From positions 32,032,501-32,096,500 of the forward strand of contig NC_091255.1 in assembly GCF_042477335.2 (NCBI RefSeq): a DNA stretch of 64,000 nucleotides, in the 5' to 3' direction. The notes beneath the pieces were generated by a model. The model worked only from the letters and a program-made list of their open reading frames with translations. It was not told the origin of the DNA and made no database searches. The stretch's first letter is position 1. Every line of letters starts with the position of its first letter. The DNA comes from Ovis canadensis (taxonomy: Eukaryota > Chordata > Mammalia > Artiodactyla > Bovidae). Made by a program: the position numbers and the translations under genes. Positions 10,859 to 20,819 of the stretch are shown in pieces.

Positions 10859-10965
10859 CTTCCCACTCCAGTATTCTTGCCTGGAGAATTCCATCGACAG
10901 AGGAGCCTAGGGGGCTACAGTCCGTGGGCTCCCAAAGAGTCAGACATGACTGACAGAGCGCACCA
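10859..10965 (+). repeat. Bov-tA/Bov-A fragment
   Basis: Only the Bov-A portion is left: 'CCCACTCCAGTATTCTTGCC', 'GGAGAATTCCATCGACAG', 'AGAGTCAGACATGACTGA'. The tRNA-like 5' part is missing. Confidence 0.85.
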
Positions 10966-11810
10966 GAAGAAAACAGGTAAAAATGGGTTAAAAGGGGTTG
11001 GACCTGAGGAGCTAGACTTGGGATGAGAGTATGGGAGCAGAGAACTGCTGCTTCACCTTTAGGCCTTTTTCTTTTATTTGACTTTTTAGCTTTTGAGTTC
11101 TGTACATATGTTATTTTATCAAAAATAAAAATTTTAATAGAATGTTTTAAAATTCCCTTCGATGATGAGAAAACAGGTATGGCGCTACCTCGGCTCCTCT
11201 CCTCCTAGTGATGTCAAGCGGATCCCTGCTTCCTGCTCTTATCCTGGTTGGGCCACATTTTTGTTGGGCACTGTGACCAGAATGGGACACCTCGCCCATG
11301 CAGGCTGAATGACTAAGCAGGCGGGAAAGGACTCCTCAACACATCCCCGTGGCTCTGATGGCCGCATGGCAGAGGCCCTTTCCACACACACACACACACA
11401 TAGAAAAAGCAAATGATTGAGGCTCACACAGCAGCAGGACAGTCGCCCTCAGGAGGACCCCTAAGGCCAGAGGACACTGCCGGAGAGTAGAGCAGGGAAG
11501 GAGCCCAGGCATGGTTCTGTTAGTTCATTACTTTGACCCTATGTGTCCCATTGGGGCCCAGGGGTGAGCCAGCTGCAGCTGGAGGTGGCAGAGCTTCAGG
11601 GAGACAGACAGGACCTAGTGTTCGATTGGCTTTCTGCTAAAGAACCCAGGGACCCAAACAAGTTCACAACATCCACCTAGCCCTCCTGTCTCCCCTCAGT
11701 CCTTGCCTCGACCCTGCTAGAGGCAGACCACTTAAGGAAGACAGGACCAGGTGCCTGGACAAAGCTTCCCTTCTTCTTTTTTCTTTTCTAAAGGAAACTT
11801 GCTTAAAAAA
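10966..11810. other. Gene-free stretch with a short (CA)n
   Basis: Mid-GC sequence with no recognised repeat except (CA)9 at about 11382-11400. No frame with exon-like properties. Confidence 0.35.
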
Positions 11811-11965
11811 AATTTTTTTCCCAGTGTTTTTAAATTGGAGTATAATCGGTTTACAATGCTGTATTAGTTTCTGCTGTACGACAAAGCGAATCAACTCTGT
11901 TTACATATATTCCCTCCCTCTTGAACATCCCTCCAACTCCTTAAGAGCTCCCTTCTTGCTTCTCC
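11811..11965 (-). repeat. L1 3'-UTR fragment
   Basis: The antisense L1 3' end shows 'TAAATTGGAGTATAATCGG', 'TTTACAATGCTGTATTAG', 'TTTCTGCTGTACGACAAAG' and 'TCCCTCCCTCTTGAACATCC'. Confidence 0.75.
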
Positions 11966-12039
11966 ACTTTCTTGCCTCTAGAAGCCTAGCCGAGGAGTCC
12001 TACTGGGAAACACTGACTTTGTGTGTCTGTGTGTGTGAG

Positions 12040-12664
12040 AGAGAGAAAATACATGTATCATAAAGTACCATTTTGACCATTTTTAATTATGCAGCTTGAT
12101 GGCATTAAGTACATTCAGAGTGTTGTACAACTATCACACCATCCATCTTCATTTTCCCCTCCTCCAGCCCCTGACAATCATCGTTCTACTATCTGTCTCT
12201 ATGAATCTGACTACTCTAGGAGCCTCATATAAGTGGACTCATACAATGTTTGTCCTTTTGTGACTGGCTTCTTCACTTAGCATAATGTGTTCATTCATGT
12301 TGTAGCATATTGAAGAATGTCTTTCCTTTTTTAAGGCTGAATGATAATTCCTTCTACATATATACCACATTTGGTTTATCCATTTATCTGTTGACAGACC
12401 CGTGGGTTGCTTCCATCTTTTGGCTATTATAATTAGTGCTGCTATGAACACGGGTGTGCAAATATCTATTCCAGTTTCGCTTTCACTTTTCTTTGAGTAT
12501 ATGTCCAGAAGTGGGATTGCTGGATCACATGGTAATTCTATGTTTAATTTTTTGAGTAATTGCCATATCATTTTCCATAGCAGGTACATCATTTTACATT
12601 CCTACTAGCAATAACAAAAGGATCCCAGCTTCTCCACACCCATCCAACATGTGTTATTTCTGAT

Positions 12665-12695
<31 letters not shown>

Positions 12696-12845
12696 CACTA
12701 ACGGCCTTTTTTTTTTTGGCTGTGCCACATAGCATGTGGGATCTTAGTTCTCCAACCAGGGATCATACTCATGGCTCCTGCATTGGAAGCTGGACCACCA
12801 GGGAAGTCCCATAATAGCCATTCTAATGGATGTGAGCACTGATTT
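12040..12845 (-). repeat. L1 ORF2 C-terminus plus 3' UTR, antisense
   Basis: Antisense L1 holding the last part of ORF2 and the 3' UTR. On the minus strand, 12592-12239 still reads through 117 codons with the L1 ORF2 tail motifs PCDPAIPLL, KSESETGIDICTPVF, AKRWKQPT and WYICRRNYHSALKK, in the usual order. There is no endonuclease or RT domain, so it is inactive. A CHR SINE at 12706-12810 interrupts it, and the L1 resumes at 12811 ('ATAATAGCCATTCTAATGG'). Confidence 0.85.
12706..12810 (-). repeat. CHR-type SINE nested in L1
   Basis: The antisense CHR ('TTTTTGGCTGTGCCACATAG', 'GGGATCTTAGTTCTCCAACC', 'GGACCACCAGGGAAGTCCC') sits in the L1 described above. A long T-run to the left (12680-12696) belongs to the junction. 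Confidence 0.88.
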
Positions 12846-13029
12846 TTCCCCCTCTTCTCTCCTAGTCTTTCTCCATGTCAGAAGTTTAATTATAATGGAA
12901 GACTATGTGTTGATTTAGACTGAGCTGTCTGGAGATCCCAAGGCTGCACTGGGAGATGCTGAGCTAGCTTGAGACTGATAGGCAGGAATAGGGATGAGGT
13001 TTACCATTTCAGCCTTGTCCTGAAACAGA

Positions 13030-13180
13030 CTTGAGCGATGGTTAATGGCACTGACATCAGAAACCAGAGTCTAGTTCAAGTCCTCACTCTGCTTCTTCCC
13101 AGCTATATGACCCTGAGCAAAACATTAATTTCTCTAAATCATGGCTTCTTTCTCTAAACAAATGCAACTCTGTGATTTGC
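13030..13180 (+). repeat. MIR SINE
   Basis: Sense MIR: 'GTTCAAGTCCTCACTCTGC', 'CCCAGCTATATGACCCTGAG', 'CAAAACATTAATTTCTCTAA'. Decayed at the 3' side. Confidence 0.65.
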
Positions 13181-13380
13181 ACCTATATTTGCAGGAAGAT
13201 ACATAGTTCCATAAGCAGATGTAACATGCTGGGGGTCTTCTTAGAGGAAGAGATGCTTGGATTGAGTTAGTCAAGAAGAGAGTGGGATGGAAAAGATTTT
13301 CAAGCAAGGGGACAATCCCACCCAAAGCCCCCAAAATGGAAAGGAATTTGGTATGTTGAAAGGAAGAGAAGGAAGACACC

Positions 13381-13512
13381 CAAGATGTGGGTTTGATCCC
13401 TGGGTCAGGACGATCCCCTGGAGAAGGAAACAGCAACCCACTCTAGTATTCTTGCCTGGGAAATCCCATGGACAGAGGAGCCTGGCAGGCTACAGTCTGT
13501 GGGGTGGCTGGG
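13381..13512 (+). repeat. Bov-tA SINE, 5'-truncated
   Basis: Begins inside the tRNA-like part ('AGATGTGGGTTTGATCCC') and continues through the Bov-A part ('CTAGTATTCTTGCCTGGG', 'GGACAGAGGAGCCTGGCAGG'), with a degenerate 3' end. Confidence 0.88.
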
Positions 13513-13725
13513 ACAGAAAAAGCAAAATGGGAAGTGGCACAAAATGAGGTCCGAAAGATGACCATCACAGAGTCTCATAAACCAGTTAAGGCTTTTGGTA
13601 TTTATCCCAAGAGTAATATAGAGCCACTGAAGGAGTTTCGGTGAGGGATTATGGGATTAGATTTGCTCTCCCCAAGTGGTAGTTCTATTCACCTGGAATA
13701 TAGTTCCCATCCCCTCAACCCCAGA

Positions 13726-13998
13726 ATGGTAACCCACTCCAGTATTCTTGCCTGGAGAATTCCACAGACAGAGAGGCCTAGTGGGTTGCAATCCATAGAG
13801 TCACAAAGAGTTGGACACAACTGAAGTGATTTTACAGGCACAACTGAGCGACTTCACTTTCACTTTCACTTTCATGCATTGGAGAATGAAATGGCAACCC
13901 ACTCCAGTGTTCTTGCCTGGAGAATCCCAGGGACGGGGGAGCCTGGTGGGCTTCCATCTATGGGGTCGCACAGAGTTGGACACGACTGAAGTGACCTA
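13726..13998 (+). repeat. BovA2 SINE (dimeric)
   Basis: Two sense Bov-A units separated by 'CACTTTCACTTTCACTTTCA'. It ends 'CGACTGAAGTGACCTAGCAG', 26 bp before the first BovB-derived base. It flanks the largest BovB copy of the window. Confidence 0.9.
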
Positions 13999-14024
13999 GC
14001 AGTTAGCAGAAGTGATCTTTGCTT

Positions 14025-15626
14025 GTTTGCTAGGACCAGTGTGCTCTTTTGGCAAAAGTCGATGAGCCTTTGCCCTGCTTCATGGTGTGATCACTCACCC
14101 AGAGCTGGACACCCTGGAATGTGAAGCCAAGTGGGCCTTAGGAAGCATCACTATGAACAAAGCTAGTGGAACTGACGGAATTCCAGTTGAGCTATTTCAG
14201 ATCCTGAAAGATGATGCTGTGAAAGTGCTGCACTCAATATGCCAGCAAATTTGGAAAACTCAGCAGTGGCCACAGGACTAGAAAAGGCCAGTTTTCATTC
14301 CAATCCCAAAGAAAGGCAATGCCAAAGAGTGCTAAAACTACTGCACAATTGCACTCATCTCACATGCTAGTAAAGTCATGCGCAAAATTCTGCAAGCCAG
14401 GCTTCAGCAATACGTGAACTGTGAACTTCTAGGTGTTCAAGCTGGTTTTAGAAAAGGCAGAGGAACCAGAGATCAAATTGCCAACATCTGCTGGATCATC
14501 GAAAAAGCAAGAGAGTTCCAGAAAAAGATCTATTTCTGCTTTATTGACTATGCCAAAGTCTTTGACCACGTGGATCACAATAAACTGTGGAAAATTCTGA
14601 AAGAGATGGGAATACCAGACCACCTGACCTGCCTCTTGAGAAACCTATATGCAGGTCAGGAAGCAACAGTTAGAACTGGACATGGAACAACAGACTGGTT
14701 CCAAATAGGAAAAGGAATATGTCAAGGCTGTATATGGTCACCCTGCTTATTTAACTTACATGCAGAGTACATCATGAGAAACGCTGGGCTGGAAGAAGCA
14801 CATGCTGAAATCAAGATTGCTGGGAGAAATATCAATAACCTCAGATATGCAGATGACACCACCCTTATGGCAGAAAGTGAAGAGGAACTAAAAAGCCTCT
14901 TGATGAAAGTGAAAGAGGAGAGTGAAAAAGTTGGCTTAAAGCTCAACATTCAGCAACCTAAGATTATGGCATCTGGTCCCATCACTTCATGGGAAATAGA
15001 CGGGGAAACAGCAGAAACAGTGTCAGACTTTATTTTTGGGGGCTCCAAAATCACTGCAGATGGTGACTGCAGCCATGAAATTAAAAGATGCTTACTCCTT
15101 GGAAGGAAAGTTATGACCAACCTAGATAGCATATTCAAAAGCAGAGACATTACTTTGCCAACAAAAGTCCATCAAGTCAAGGTTTTTCCAGTGGTCATGT
15201 ATGGATGTGAACGTTGGACTGTGAAGAAAGCTGAGCACAGAAGGATGGATGCTTTTGAACTGTGGTGTTGGAGAAGACTCTTGAGAGTCCCTTGGACTAC
15301 AAGGAGATCCCACCAGTCCATTCTGAAGGAGCTCAGTCCTGGGTGTTCATTGGAAGGACTGATGTTGAAGCTGAAACTCCAGTACTTTGGCCATCTCATG
15401 CGAAGAGTTGACTCATTGGAAAAGACCCTGATGCTGGGAGGGATTGGGGGCAGGAGGAAAAGGGGATGGCAGAGGATGAGATGGCTGGATGGTATCACCG
15501 ACTCAATGGACATGAGTTTGGGTGAACTCCGGGCATTGGTGATGGATAGGGAGGCCAGGCGTGCTGTGATTCATGGGGTCGCAAAGAGTCAGACACAACT
15601 GAGTGACTGAACTGAACTAAAGTGAC
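14025..15626 (+). mobile_element. BovB (RTE) LINE, 5'-truncated with inverted tip
   Basis: The largest mobile element here, covering the reverse-transcriptase half of BovB ORF2 and ending in the family's 3' signature 'GTCAGACACAACTGAGTGAC', 'TGAACTGAACT'. The apurinic-endonuclease half is absent. The first 59 bp (14025-14083) match BovB in reverse orientation: 'GCTAGGACCAGTGTGCTC' and 'AGCCTTTGCCCTGCTTCAT' belong to the endonuclease-side region of the opposite strand. The sense part starts at about 14082, with AT as microhomology. This is the shape expected of a 5' inversion made during target-primed reverse transcription. Possible imperfect duplications flank it (AAGTGATCTT near 14010, AAGTGACTTA near 15619). 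The inversion call relies on the remembered BovB consensus. Confidence 0.9.
14087..15610 (+). pseudogene. BovB reverse transcriptase, broken by two stops
   Basis: The RT-coding part of BovB ORF2. One frame runs from 14087 with TAG at 14279-14281 and TAA at 14333-14335, then stays open for 410 codons (14378-15610). In the 410-residue part, FIDYAKVFDHVDH (about residues 56-68) is RT block A with its catalytic Asp, and LRYADDTTLM (about 155-164) carries the YADD box, so the three catalytic aspartates survive. The 3' third holds the conserved VMYGCERWTVKKAE and [14 protein letters not shown] stretches. Relative to the copy at 44661-45164, two codons (Ala-Met, 6 bp) are missing before VFPVVMYGC at about 15181. 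Without the endonuclease domain and with two early stops it cannot retrotranspose alone; whether a truncated protein is made is unknown. Confidence 0.88.
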
Positions 15627-15689
15627 TTAGAACAACCACAGAATTTCCTTAGGCCGGAACCAAATACTGTTTAGTTTTGTTGTTTAAGT

Positions 15690-16000
15690 TTAGGTTTTGT
15701 TTTTTATTATTTTAGGAAAATACATAACATAAAATCTGCCATTTTAGCTATTATTTTTTTTAGTTCTACCAGTTTTTCGCTACCAGCCCATCTCCCTCCA
15801 CCCTCATGCATGTGTGCTCAGTCATGTGACCCCATGGACTGCAGCCCACCCGGCTCCTCTGTCCATGGGATTCTCCACGCAAGAATACTGGAGTGGGTTG
15901 CCATTTCCTTCTCCCATTTTAACTACTGTTAAGTGTGCAGTTTAGTAGCTTTAGTTACATTCACAGTGTTGTGCAACCATTACCAATATATAACTCTATT
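15690..16000 (-). repeat. L1 3'-UTR fragment split by Bov-A
   Basis: Antisense L1: 'AAAATACATAACATAAAATC', 'TGCCATTTTAGCTATT' on the left. After a Bov-A insertion comes 'TAAGTGTGCAGTTTAGTAGC', 'ACATTCACAGTGTTGTGCAA' on the right. Confidence 0.7.
15811..15914 (-). repeat. Bov-A fragment nested in L1
   Basis: The antisense Bov-A unit ('CATGGACTGCAGCCCACCCG', 'CGCAAGAATACTGGAGTGGG') has lost its tRNA-like part. An internal deletion removed the usual CGTGTCCGACTCT region. Confidence 0.85.
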
Positions 16001-16004
16001 TTTT

Positions 16005-16306
16005 TTTTTTGAGGTTGAACTTTTGCACTTGTTAATCATTTAACAACAGATTGTTGGATTGCGCTGTATCATTGCAGCAGTCACTGTATGTGAATTCCTA
16101 GAAAGTGGGCTGTGGGCTTCGAGGAGGAGTTGACCAAATCTGAGACAGCTGAGGCTAGCCTGAGGAATGTCTCACCCAAGCCGACAGGTTTGCCAATCGA
16201 TCAGCTGTCACCAGATGGGTCATCTGGTGTGTGCTTTACTTATGAGGAAGAGTTTTTTCTCCAAACTGGGTAGAGACCAGAGTTAATGGATGCTTGATCC
16301 CTTCCA
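16005..16306. other. Gene-free stretch
   Basis: Single-copy in appearance. No repeat family, RNA gene or exon could be supported. Confidence 0.35.
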
Positions 16307-16515
16307 GGGCTTCCCTGGTAGCTCAACGGTAAAGAATTCCCCTGCCAACGCAGGAGATGTGGGTTTGATCCCTGGATCAGCAAGAGCCCCTAGAGAAGGA
16401 AATGGCAATCCCCTCCAGTATTCTTGCCTGGGAAATCCCATGGACAGAGTAGCCTGATGACTACAGTCCATGGGGTTGCAAAGGAGTCAACACGACTTAG
16501 CAACAACAACAACAG
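16307..16515 (+). repeat. Bov-tA SINE, full length
   Basis: A complete sense Bov-tA. It starts 'GGGCTTCCCTGGTAGCTCA' (tRNA A-box side), then 'GATGTGGGTTTGATCCCTGG' (B box), the Bov-A body, and ends 'ACGACTTAGCAACAACAAC' with an (AAC)n tail. Confidence 0.92.
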
Positions 16516-16924
16516 GATCTTAGGAAAACATTCTGCCCTTGTTCATCTACCAGAGAATGCCAGTGACACAGAGAACTGATTTTGTCTGTGTCTATCAACC
16601 TGGGGCAAGCAATTCTCCCAATATATACAGTAGTGTGTCCAGGACACTTGAAGCCCCAGGACAGACAAAGAACGTCTGCCTGGAGCATTTACTTGACTTG
16701 ATGGGAAATGATTTTCATGTTTTTATTTTTAAATGAATTCATGTCTTAGGAGACAGAAAGTAACTTCTGATGCATTTTAAGGGCAAAATGGGAAGCTTTA
16801 AAGAAATCATATTTACTTCTTTGGGCCTTACTCTCCAATTTCTAGGAATCTCTGTCCCATTCCCCAGATGAGAGTGGTATTTTCATATCAGTTTTTTTTT
16901 TTTTTTTAACAGACTCTTAAGCCA

Positions 16925-17130
16925 AATGGCACAGAGTCAGACACTGCTCTGACACTTCTTAGCTATGATATCTTGGGGAAATCATGAGTCTCCATTTCCT
17001 AATCTATAAAACAAGAAGAATGACTGTATCTAACTGAGAGTTATTTATAAGCTTAATGCTTGTAAAATGCTTAGCACATACCAAGGATTCATTTAAAGCA
17101 TTATTACTGTTATTAGTAGTAGTATCGATT
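16925..17130 (+). repeat. MIR SINE
   Basis: Sense MIR: 'CTTAGCTATGATATCTTGGG', 'CCATTTCCTAATCTATAAAA', 'AAAATGCTTAGCACATACCA'. A (T)n run at 16890-16908 precedes it. Confidence 0.7.
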
Positions 17131-17175
17131 GGAAATGTTTCAGACCTGTGACTTTTTTAAAAGTTTTTAAACTAA

Positions 17176-17293
17176 GGTGGGACTTTCCAGGCAATTCAGG
17201 GATTAAGACTCTGTGCTACCCCTGCTGGGGGCCCAGACTTGATCCCTAGTTGGGGAACTAGGATCCCACAAGCCATTCGAACCCCCCCCCAAA
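17176..17293 (+). repeat. CHR-type SINE
   Basis: Sense CHR ('GGGACTTTCCAGGCAATTCA', 'GATCCCTAGTTGGGGAAC', 'TAGGATCCCACAAGCC') ending in a C-run and AAA. Confidence 0.85.
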
Positions 17294-17895
17294 TTGTTTT
17301 AACTTAAAGTACTAGCAGTACACTCTGCTGGTTGTAAAACATTCAACTAACAAAGAAACAAATATAGGAAATCATGAATTTTCTGCTCCCCCTAGATTCT
17401 GGTGATGAGATGAGAGGTAAACACAGACAACTTTTAGGTGTATATATTCCTCCTTCTGAATAGTTTAAAAAAACTCAATAAACATTTATCAAGCAGAAAG
17501 TGTTCATGTACTCTGTACCACTGTTACATTTTCAGCCCCACTCCTCTGTAGAACTGTAGGGCATCATGGCTGTAATGTTGGTAATGCCTTCTTGCAGAAA
17601 CTTTTGACAAGTGGCATCACTGAGAATGAGTGGCAAAGACTATCTCCGGGCCCAAAGCTGTAAGCAGCGGCCACTCAGCCTACAAGCTTGATGTGGGAAA
17701 GCCACCTTGACAAAGGATCTTTTATGGAGAATGTAATCTGATGAGACTTTGAGAGACTGGGGAGCCCCAGGAAAAGCGGTCTTGCGTTTTTCTTTGGTTC
17801 TGCTTGACTTCAGACTTTCATGGTGATTTCATGATTCTATACTTATGTGCAAAAGGAGGACGATTGGAGACTGAAGCCTGACTAAAGCTACTAGC
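17294..17895. other. Gene-free stretch
   Basis: No recognised repeat, no RNA gene and no exon-like frame. Confidence 0.35.
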
Positions 17896-18065
17896 CCCTT
17901 TTTTTCAAATCTATTTTTTATAGAAGTTTGATTTTCAATGTTGTGTTAACTTCTGCTATAAAGCAGACTGACTCAGTTATACACACGTGTATGCACTCTT
18001 TTTTAGATTCTTTTCCATTATGGTTTATCCCAGGATATTGAATATAGTTTCCTGTGCTGTAGCAT
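17896..18065 (-). repeat. Ruminant-type L1 3'-UTR fragment
   Basis: Antisense L1 3' end with 'TTTGATTTTCAATGTTGTG', 'TTCTGCTATAAAGCAGACTG', 'TTTTCCATTATGGTTTATCC' and 'GAATATAGTTTCCTGTGCTG'. Confidence 0.8.
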
Positions 18066-18082
18066 AAGGCTGCTGATTCTTC

Positions 18083-18222
18083 TTTTATTTTGGCCACACC
18101 CTGTGGCACACAGGATCCTTGTTCCCTGACCACGGATAGAACTTGCAACCGATGCATTGGAAGTGGAGAGAACCATTGAACTGCCAGGAAAGTCCCTTTT
18201 TTTCCTTTTCTTTTCTTTTTTT
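18083..18222 (-). repeat. CHR-type SINE plus pyrimidine run inside a 17-bp TSD
   Basis: The antisense CHR (18083-18196, 'TTTTGGCCACACCCTGTGG' to 'CCAGGAAAGTCCC') is followed by a T/C run (18197-18222). A 17-bp duplication with two mismatches bounds the whole: AAGGCTGCTGATTCTTC at 18066-18082 and AAGGCTGCTAGTTCTTC at 18223-18239. The pyrimidine run is therefore part of the inserted unit, or grew after insertion. Confidence 0.88.
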
Positions 18223-18469
18223 AAGGCTGCTAGTTCTTCATTTCTCCTATTCCATTCCCTCCTTCTCTACTCATTGAGAAGGCAAAGTAGAGAGGGTCTC
18301 CAGACTCTTTACACCAGTCACTTTCTCCAGGCAGCCTTTCTGTGTCCTCCACCCAGTGGGAATCATGTGGCCTCCCATCTACTTGCATAGTATCCTCTAA
18401 ACAGTGTGGCGACTCCAGCTGCACTGGAGTATGATGTTGGTTTGTCTGTTTTCTTCGTGAAATCACTTT

Positions 18470-18806
18470 TTAAAAAAATAATGATTTTATTCATTTTTGG
18501 CTGTGCTGGGTCTTGGTTGCTGTGTGGGCTTTTCTCCAGTTGAGGTGAGCGGGGGCGACTCTCCAGCTGTGGTACTTGGGCTTCTGTTGTTTCAGAGCAC
18601 CAGCTCTAGGGCACACAGGGTTTAGCAGTTGTGGCATGTGGGCTCTGGAGTCACAGCTCCCAGGCTCTAGAGCACAGGCTTAATGGTTGTGGCACGTGGA
18701 TTTAGTTGTGCCATGGCAATGTGGGATCTTTCCAGATTAGGGATCAAACCTGAGTCTCCTGCATTGGCAGGTGGATTCTTTAACGCTGAGCCACCAGGGA
18801 AGCCCC
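18470..18806 (-). repeat. Long CHR-type (L-form) tRNA SINE
   Basis: A 337-bp antisense cetartiodactyl SINE with the long CHR-1-like body: 'TTTTTGGCTGTGCTGGGTCT', 'GGTTGCTGTGTGGGCTTTTC', repeated GTGGGCTCT/GGCTCTAG units, 'GGATCAAACCTGAGTCTCC', ending 'CCACCAGGGAAGCCCC'. The A-tail is at the left. Confidence 0.82.
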
Positions 18807-18929
18807 ATATCTTCTTGAGGGCAGAAAAGATTCCAGTTTTCTTTTTATACATAGGTCCTAGCTTATAGCACATGATATTTACTGAATGAAAATATATTGA
18901 CTAGCTCGTAGGAGTGGCCATTTGTTTAC

Positions 18930-19425
18930 AAAGATGGCTGCAATAATTTTTCTCATCCCTATATGCAAGCCCCCTTGCAAAATGACTTTGTACCTCCCAT
19001 CAAAGAATGGAAATTAGTCCTTTACTTCTTGAGTCTGGGCTTGATCAATGAGACATTAGCAAATATGAAGCAAGCAGAGACTTGAAAAGTGCTTGTGCAA
19101 AAGGGCTTACCCACTTCAGGCTGTGGCTATTAACCTGAGACCAAGATGTGAACAAGCCTGCGCTGGCTCGATGAAGAGGCCATAGGTAGAAGAACTGAGG
19201 ATGCCCAGCCAGCAGCCTGCCTACTGCCCAGCTGCCAGACATGTGAATAAGACCATCTTAGACCATTCAGTACAGTTAAGACCCCAGATGACTACAGAGA
19301 GATGAATGACTCCAGGAAAGGCCAGTAGAAGAACCAAACACCAGATGTTCATCATATAAAAGAGTCTCCTTGAAAACATCCCTGGATGAGCATTCCAGCA
19401 ACAACTACAGAACACCTCTAGCAGC
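18930..19425. repeat. Possible ancient LTR relic
   Basis: The layout ('CCTCCCATCAAAGAATGG', 'CTTCTTGAGTCTGGGCTTGA', 'CCAAGATGTGAACAAGCC', 'AGTAGAAGAACCAAACACC') resembles MaLR-like solitary LTRs. A separate terminal block at about 20155-20230 ('AGTTTTGGCAATTTGTTGT', 'AATAGGATACCAATACAC') would fit the 3' end of such an LTR. The family cannot be fixed. It has no coding content. Confidence 0.4.
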
Positions 19426-19477
19426 TTTGAGATGCACAGGAAGTAATGTAACTTAAAACAGGTTTGATGATGATAAT

Positions 19478-19575
19478 GTTTAACACATATATATATATGT
19501 CAAAGCTTATAAATTTTCATACTTTAAATATGTGCATCTTATTGTATATCAATTATACCTCAAAAAATCTGTCAA
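19478..19575 (+). repeat. Ancient L1 3' tail
   Basis: 'TAAATATGTGCATCTTATTG', 'TATATCAATTATACCTCAAA' is the terminal block of old mammalian L1. A short TATA repeat lies at 19489-19499. Confidence 0.6.
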
Positions 19576-20220
19576 AAATTTGATAGGGAACTATAAGCTT
19601 GGATTTTACTGATCTAGGGACAGGGGTGTGCTGAAACTGCCTCATCCAGCTTGTGAGAGCTGAAGATTATATTTTAAGTAAGCCAGTTGTTAAATGCAAA
19701 CATCATTCAAATGAATTTATATACCCTTCTTATGATGTTATATTAAAAACAGAAGTAAAATATACTAAAAACTCATTTTACTACATTGCACTATTATCTA
19801 TGCTTGTGAGGTTATTTACATCTATTTTAATATGCATGGTAAAAATACATAACTGTGTCCTGTTGTTCCTCTCTTCCTTCCTCCACGTCCAGTGATGTCA
19901 CGTTGGAAGCTTTGAATTGGCCATGATGCAAATATTTACATCATGGAAATTGAAAAAACATTACAAATAAGGGCTTCCCCCGCCCCTCAGTTGTTAAATA
20001 TTTATTAGCAGTAGACTATTGAGGGGTAACCAGAGGAGAATGAAAATAGATGTATCTTTTAAATCAACAATGGAGAATTTACATATCAATATATATTGAA
20101 TTTATATATCAGTAAATAAATAATTAGAGGAAAATATGTAGCTTTGTAATAAGATAATAAATTTGGTTGCTTCAAGTCACAAAAGTTTTGGCAATTTGTT
20201 GTAGCAGTAATAGGATACCA
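19576..20220. other. Gene-free AT-rich stretch
   Basis: No credible gene. Weak repeat relics only (see the LTR entry above for the 20155-20230 block). Confidence 0.35.
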
Positions 20221-20224
20221 ATAC

Positions 20225-20463
20225 ACAATGGAAGAAACAAAATTATTATTATTTATAGATGGTATAATCATCTATATATAAACCCAATATATAACCCCTA
20301 TATCTAAACCCAACAGAATCAACAGGTTCTCAGAGGTAAATAGAATTTAGCAATAATACCAAATAGATCAATGTACAAGACTCAATAATAATAGATGACT
20401 AGATAAACAAAATGTGGTAATACATCTAATGGAATATTAATTAGCTTTTTAAAAGGGTGAAAT
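20225..20463 (+). repeat. L1 fragment
   Basis: Low-similarity sense L1 ('AACAGAATCAACAGG', 'AACAAAATGTGGTAATACAT', 'CTAATGGAATATTAATTAGC'). Confidence 0.5.
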
Positions 20464-20465
20464 TC

Positions 20466-20755
20466 TTTTTTCTTAAATTTTCTTGACGTATAGTTGATTT
20501 AGAACACTGTGTCAATTTCTGCTGTACAGTACAATGACTCAGTTACACACACATATATTCTTTTTCATATTCTTTCCCATTATGGTTTATCACAGGATAC
20601 TGAATAAAGTTCCCTGTGCTGTATGGTAGGACCTTGCTGTTTATACATCCTATATGTGAGAGCTTACATCTGCTAATCCCAAGCTTCCAGTCCTTTCCTC
20701 CCTCTTGGCAACCACAAGTCTGTTCTCTATGTCTGTGAGTCTGTTTCCTTACGGA
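20466..20755 (-). repeat. Ruminant-type L1 3' UTR
   Basis: Antisense: 'GACGTATAGTTGATTTAGAA', 'TTTCTGCTGTACAGTACAAT', 'TCCCATTATGGTTTATCACA', 'AGTTCCCTGTGCTGTATGG', 'TCTGTTCTCTATGTCTGTGA'. It is well preserved and younger than the L1 relics around it. Confidence 0.85.
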
Positions 20756-20819
20756 GTTCCTAATGACCTTGTCTCTGCCTCATTCTTAGAAATAAAGGGA
20801 TAGATAAGGATCGGACATT

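Noticed and set aside
12239-12592. 117-codon minus-strand frame as a possible host gene
   Set aside because: It matches the C-terminal tail of L1 ORF2 and lies inside an L1 copy.
16307-16380. tRNA-like sequences inside SINEs as real tRNA genes
   Set aside because: They are the tRNA-derived heads of Bov-tA and CHR SINEs, with degenerate boxes and a SINE body attached.
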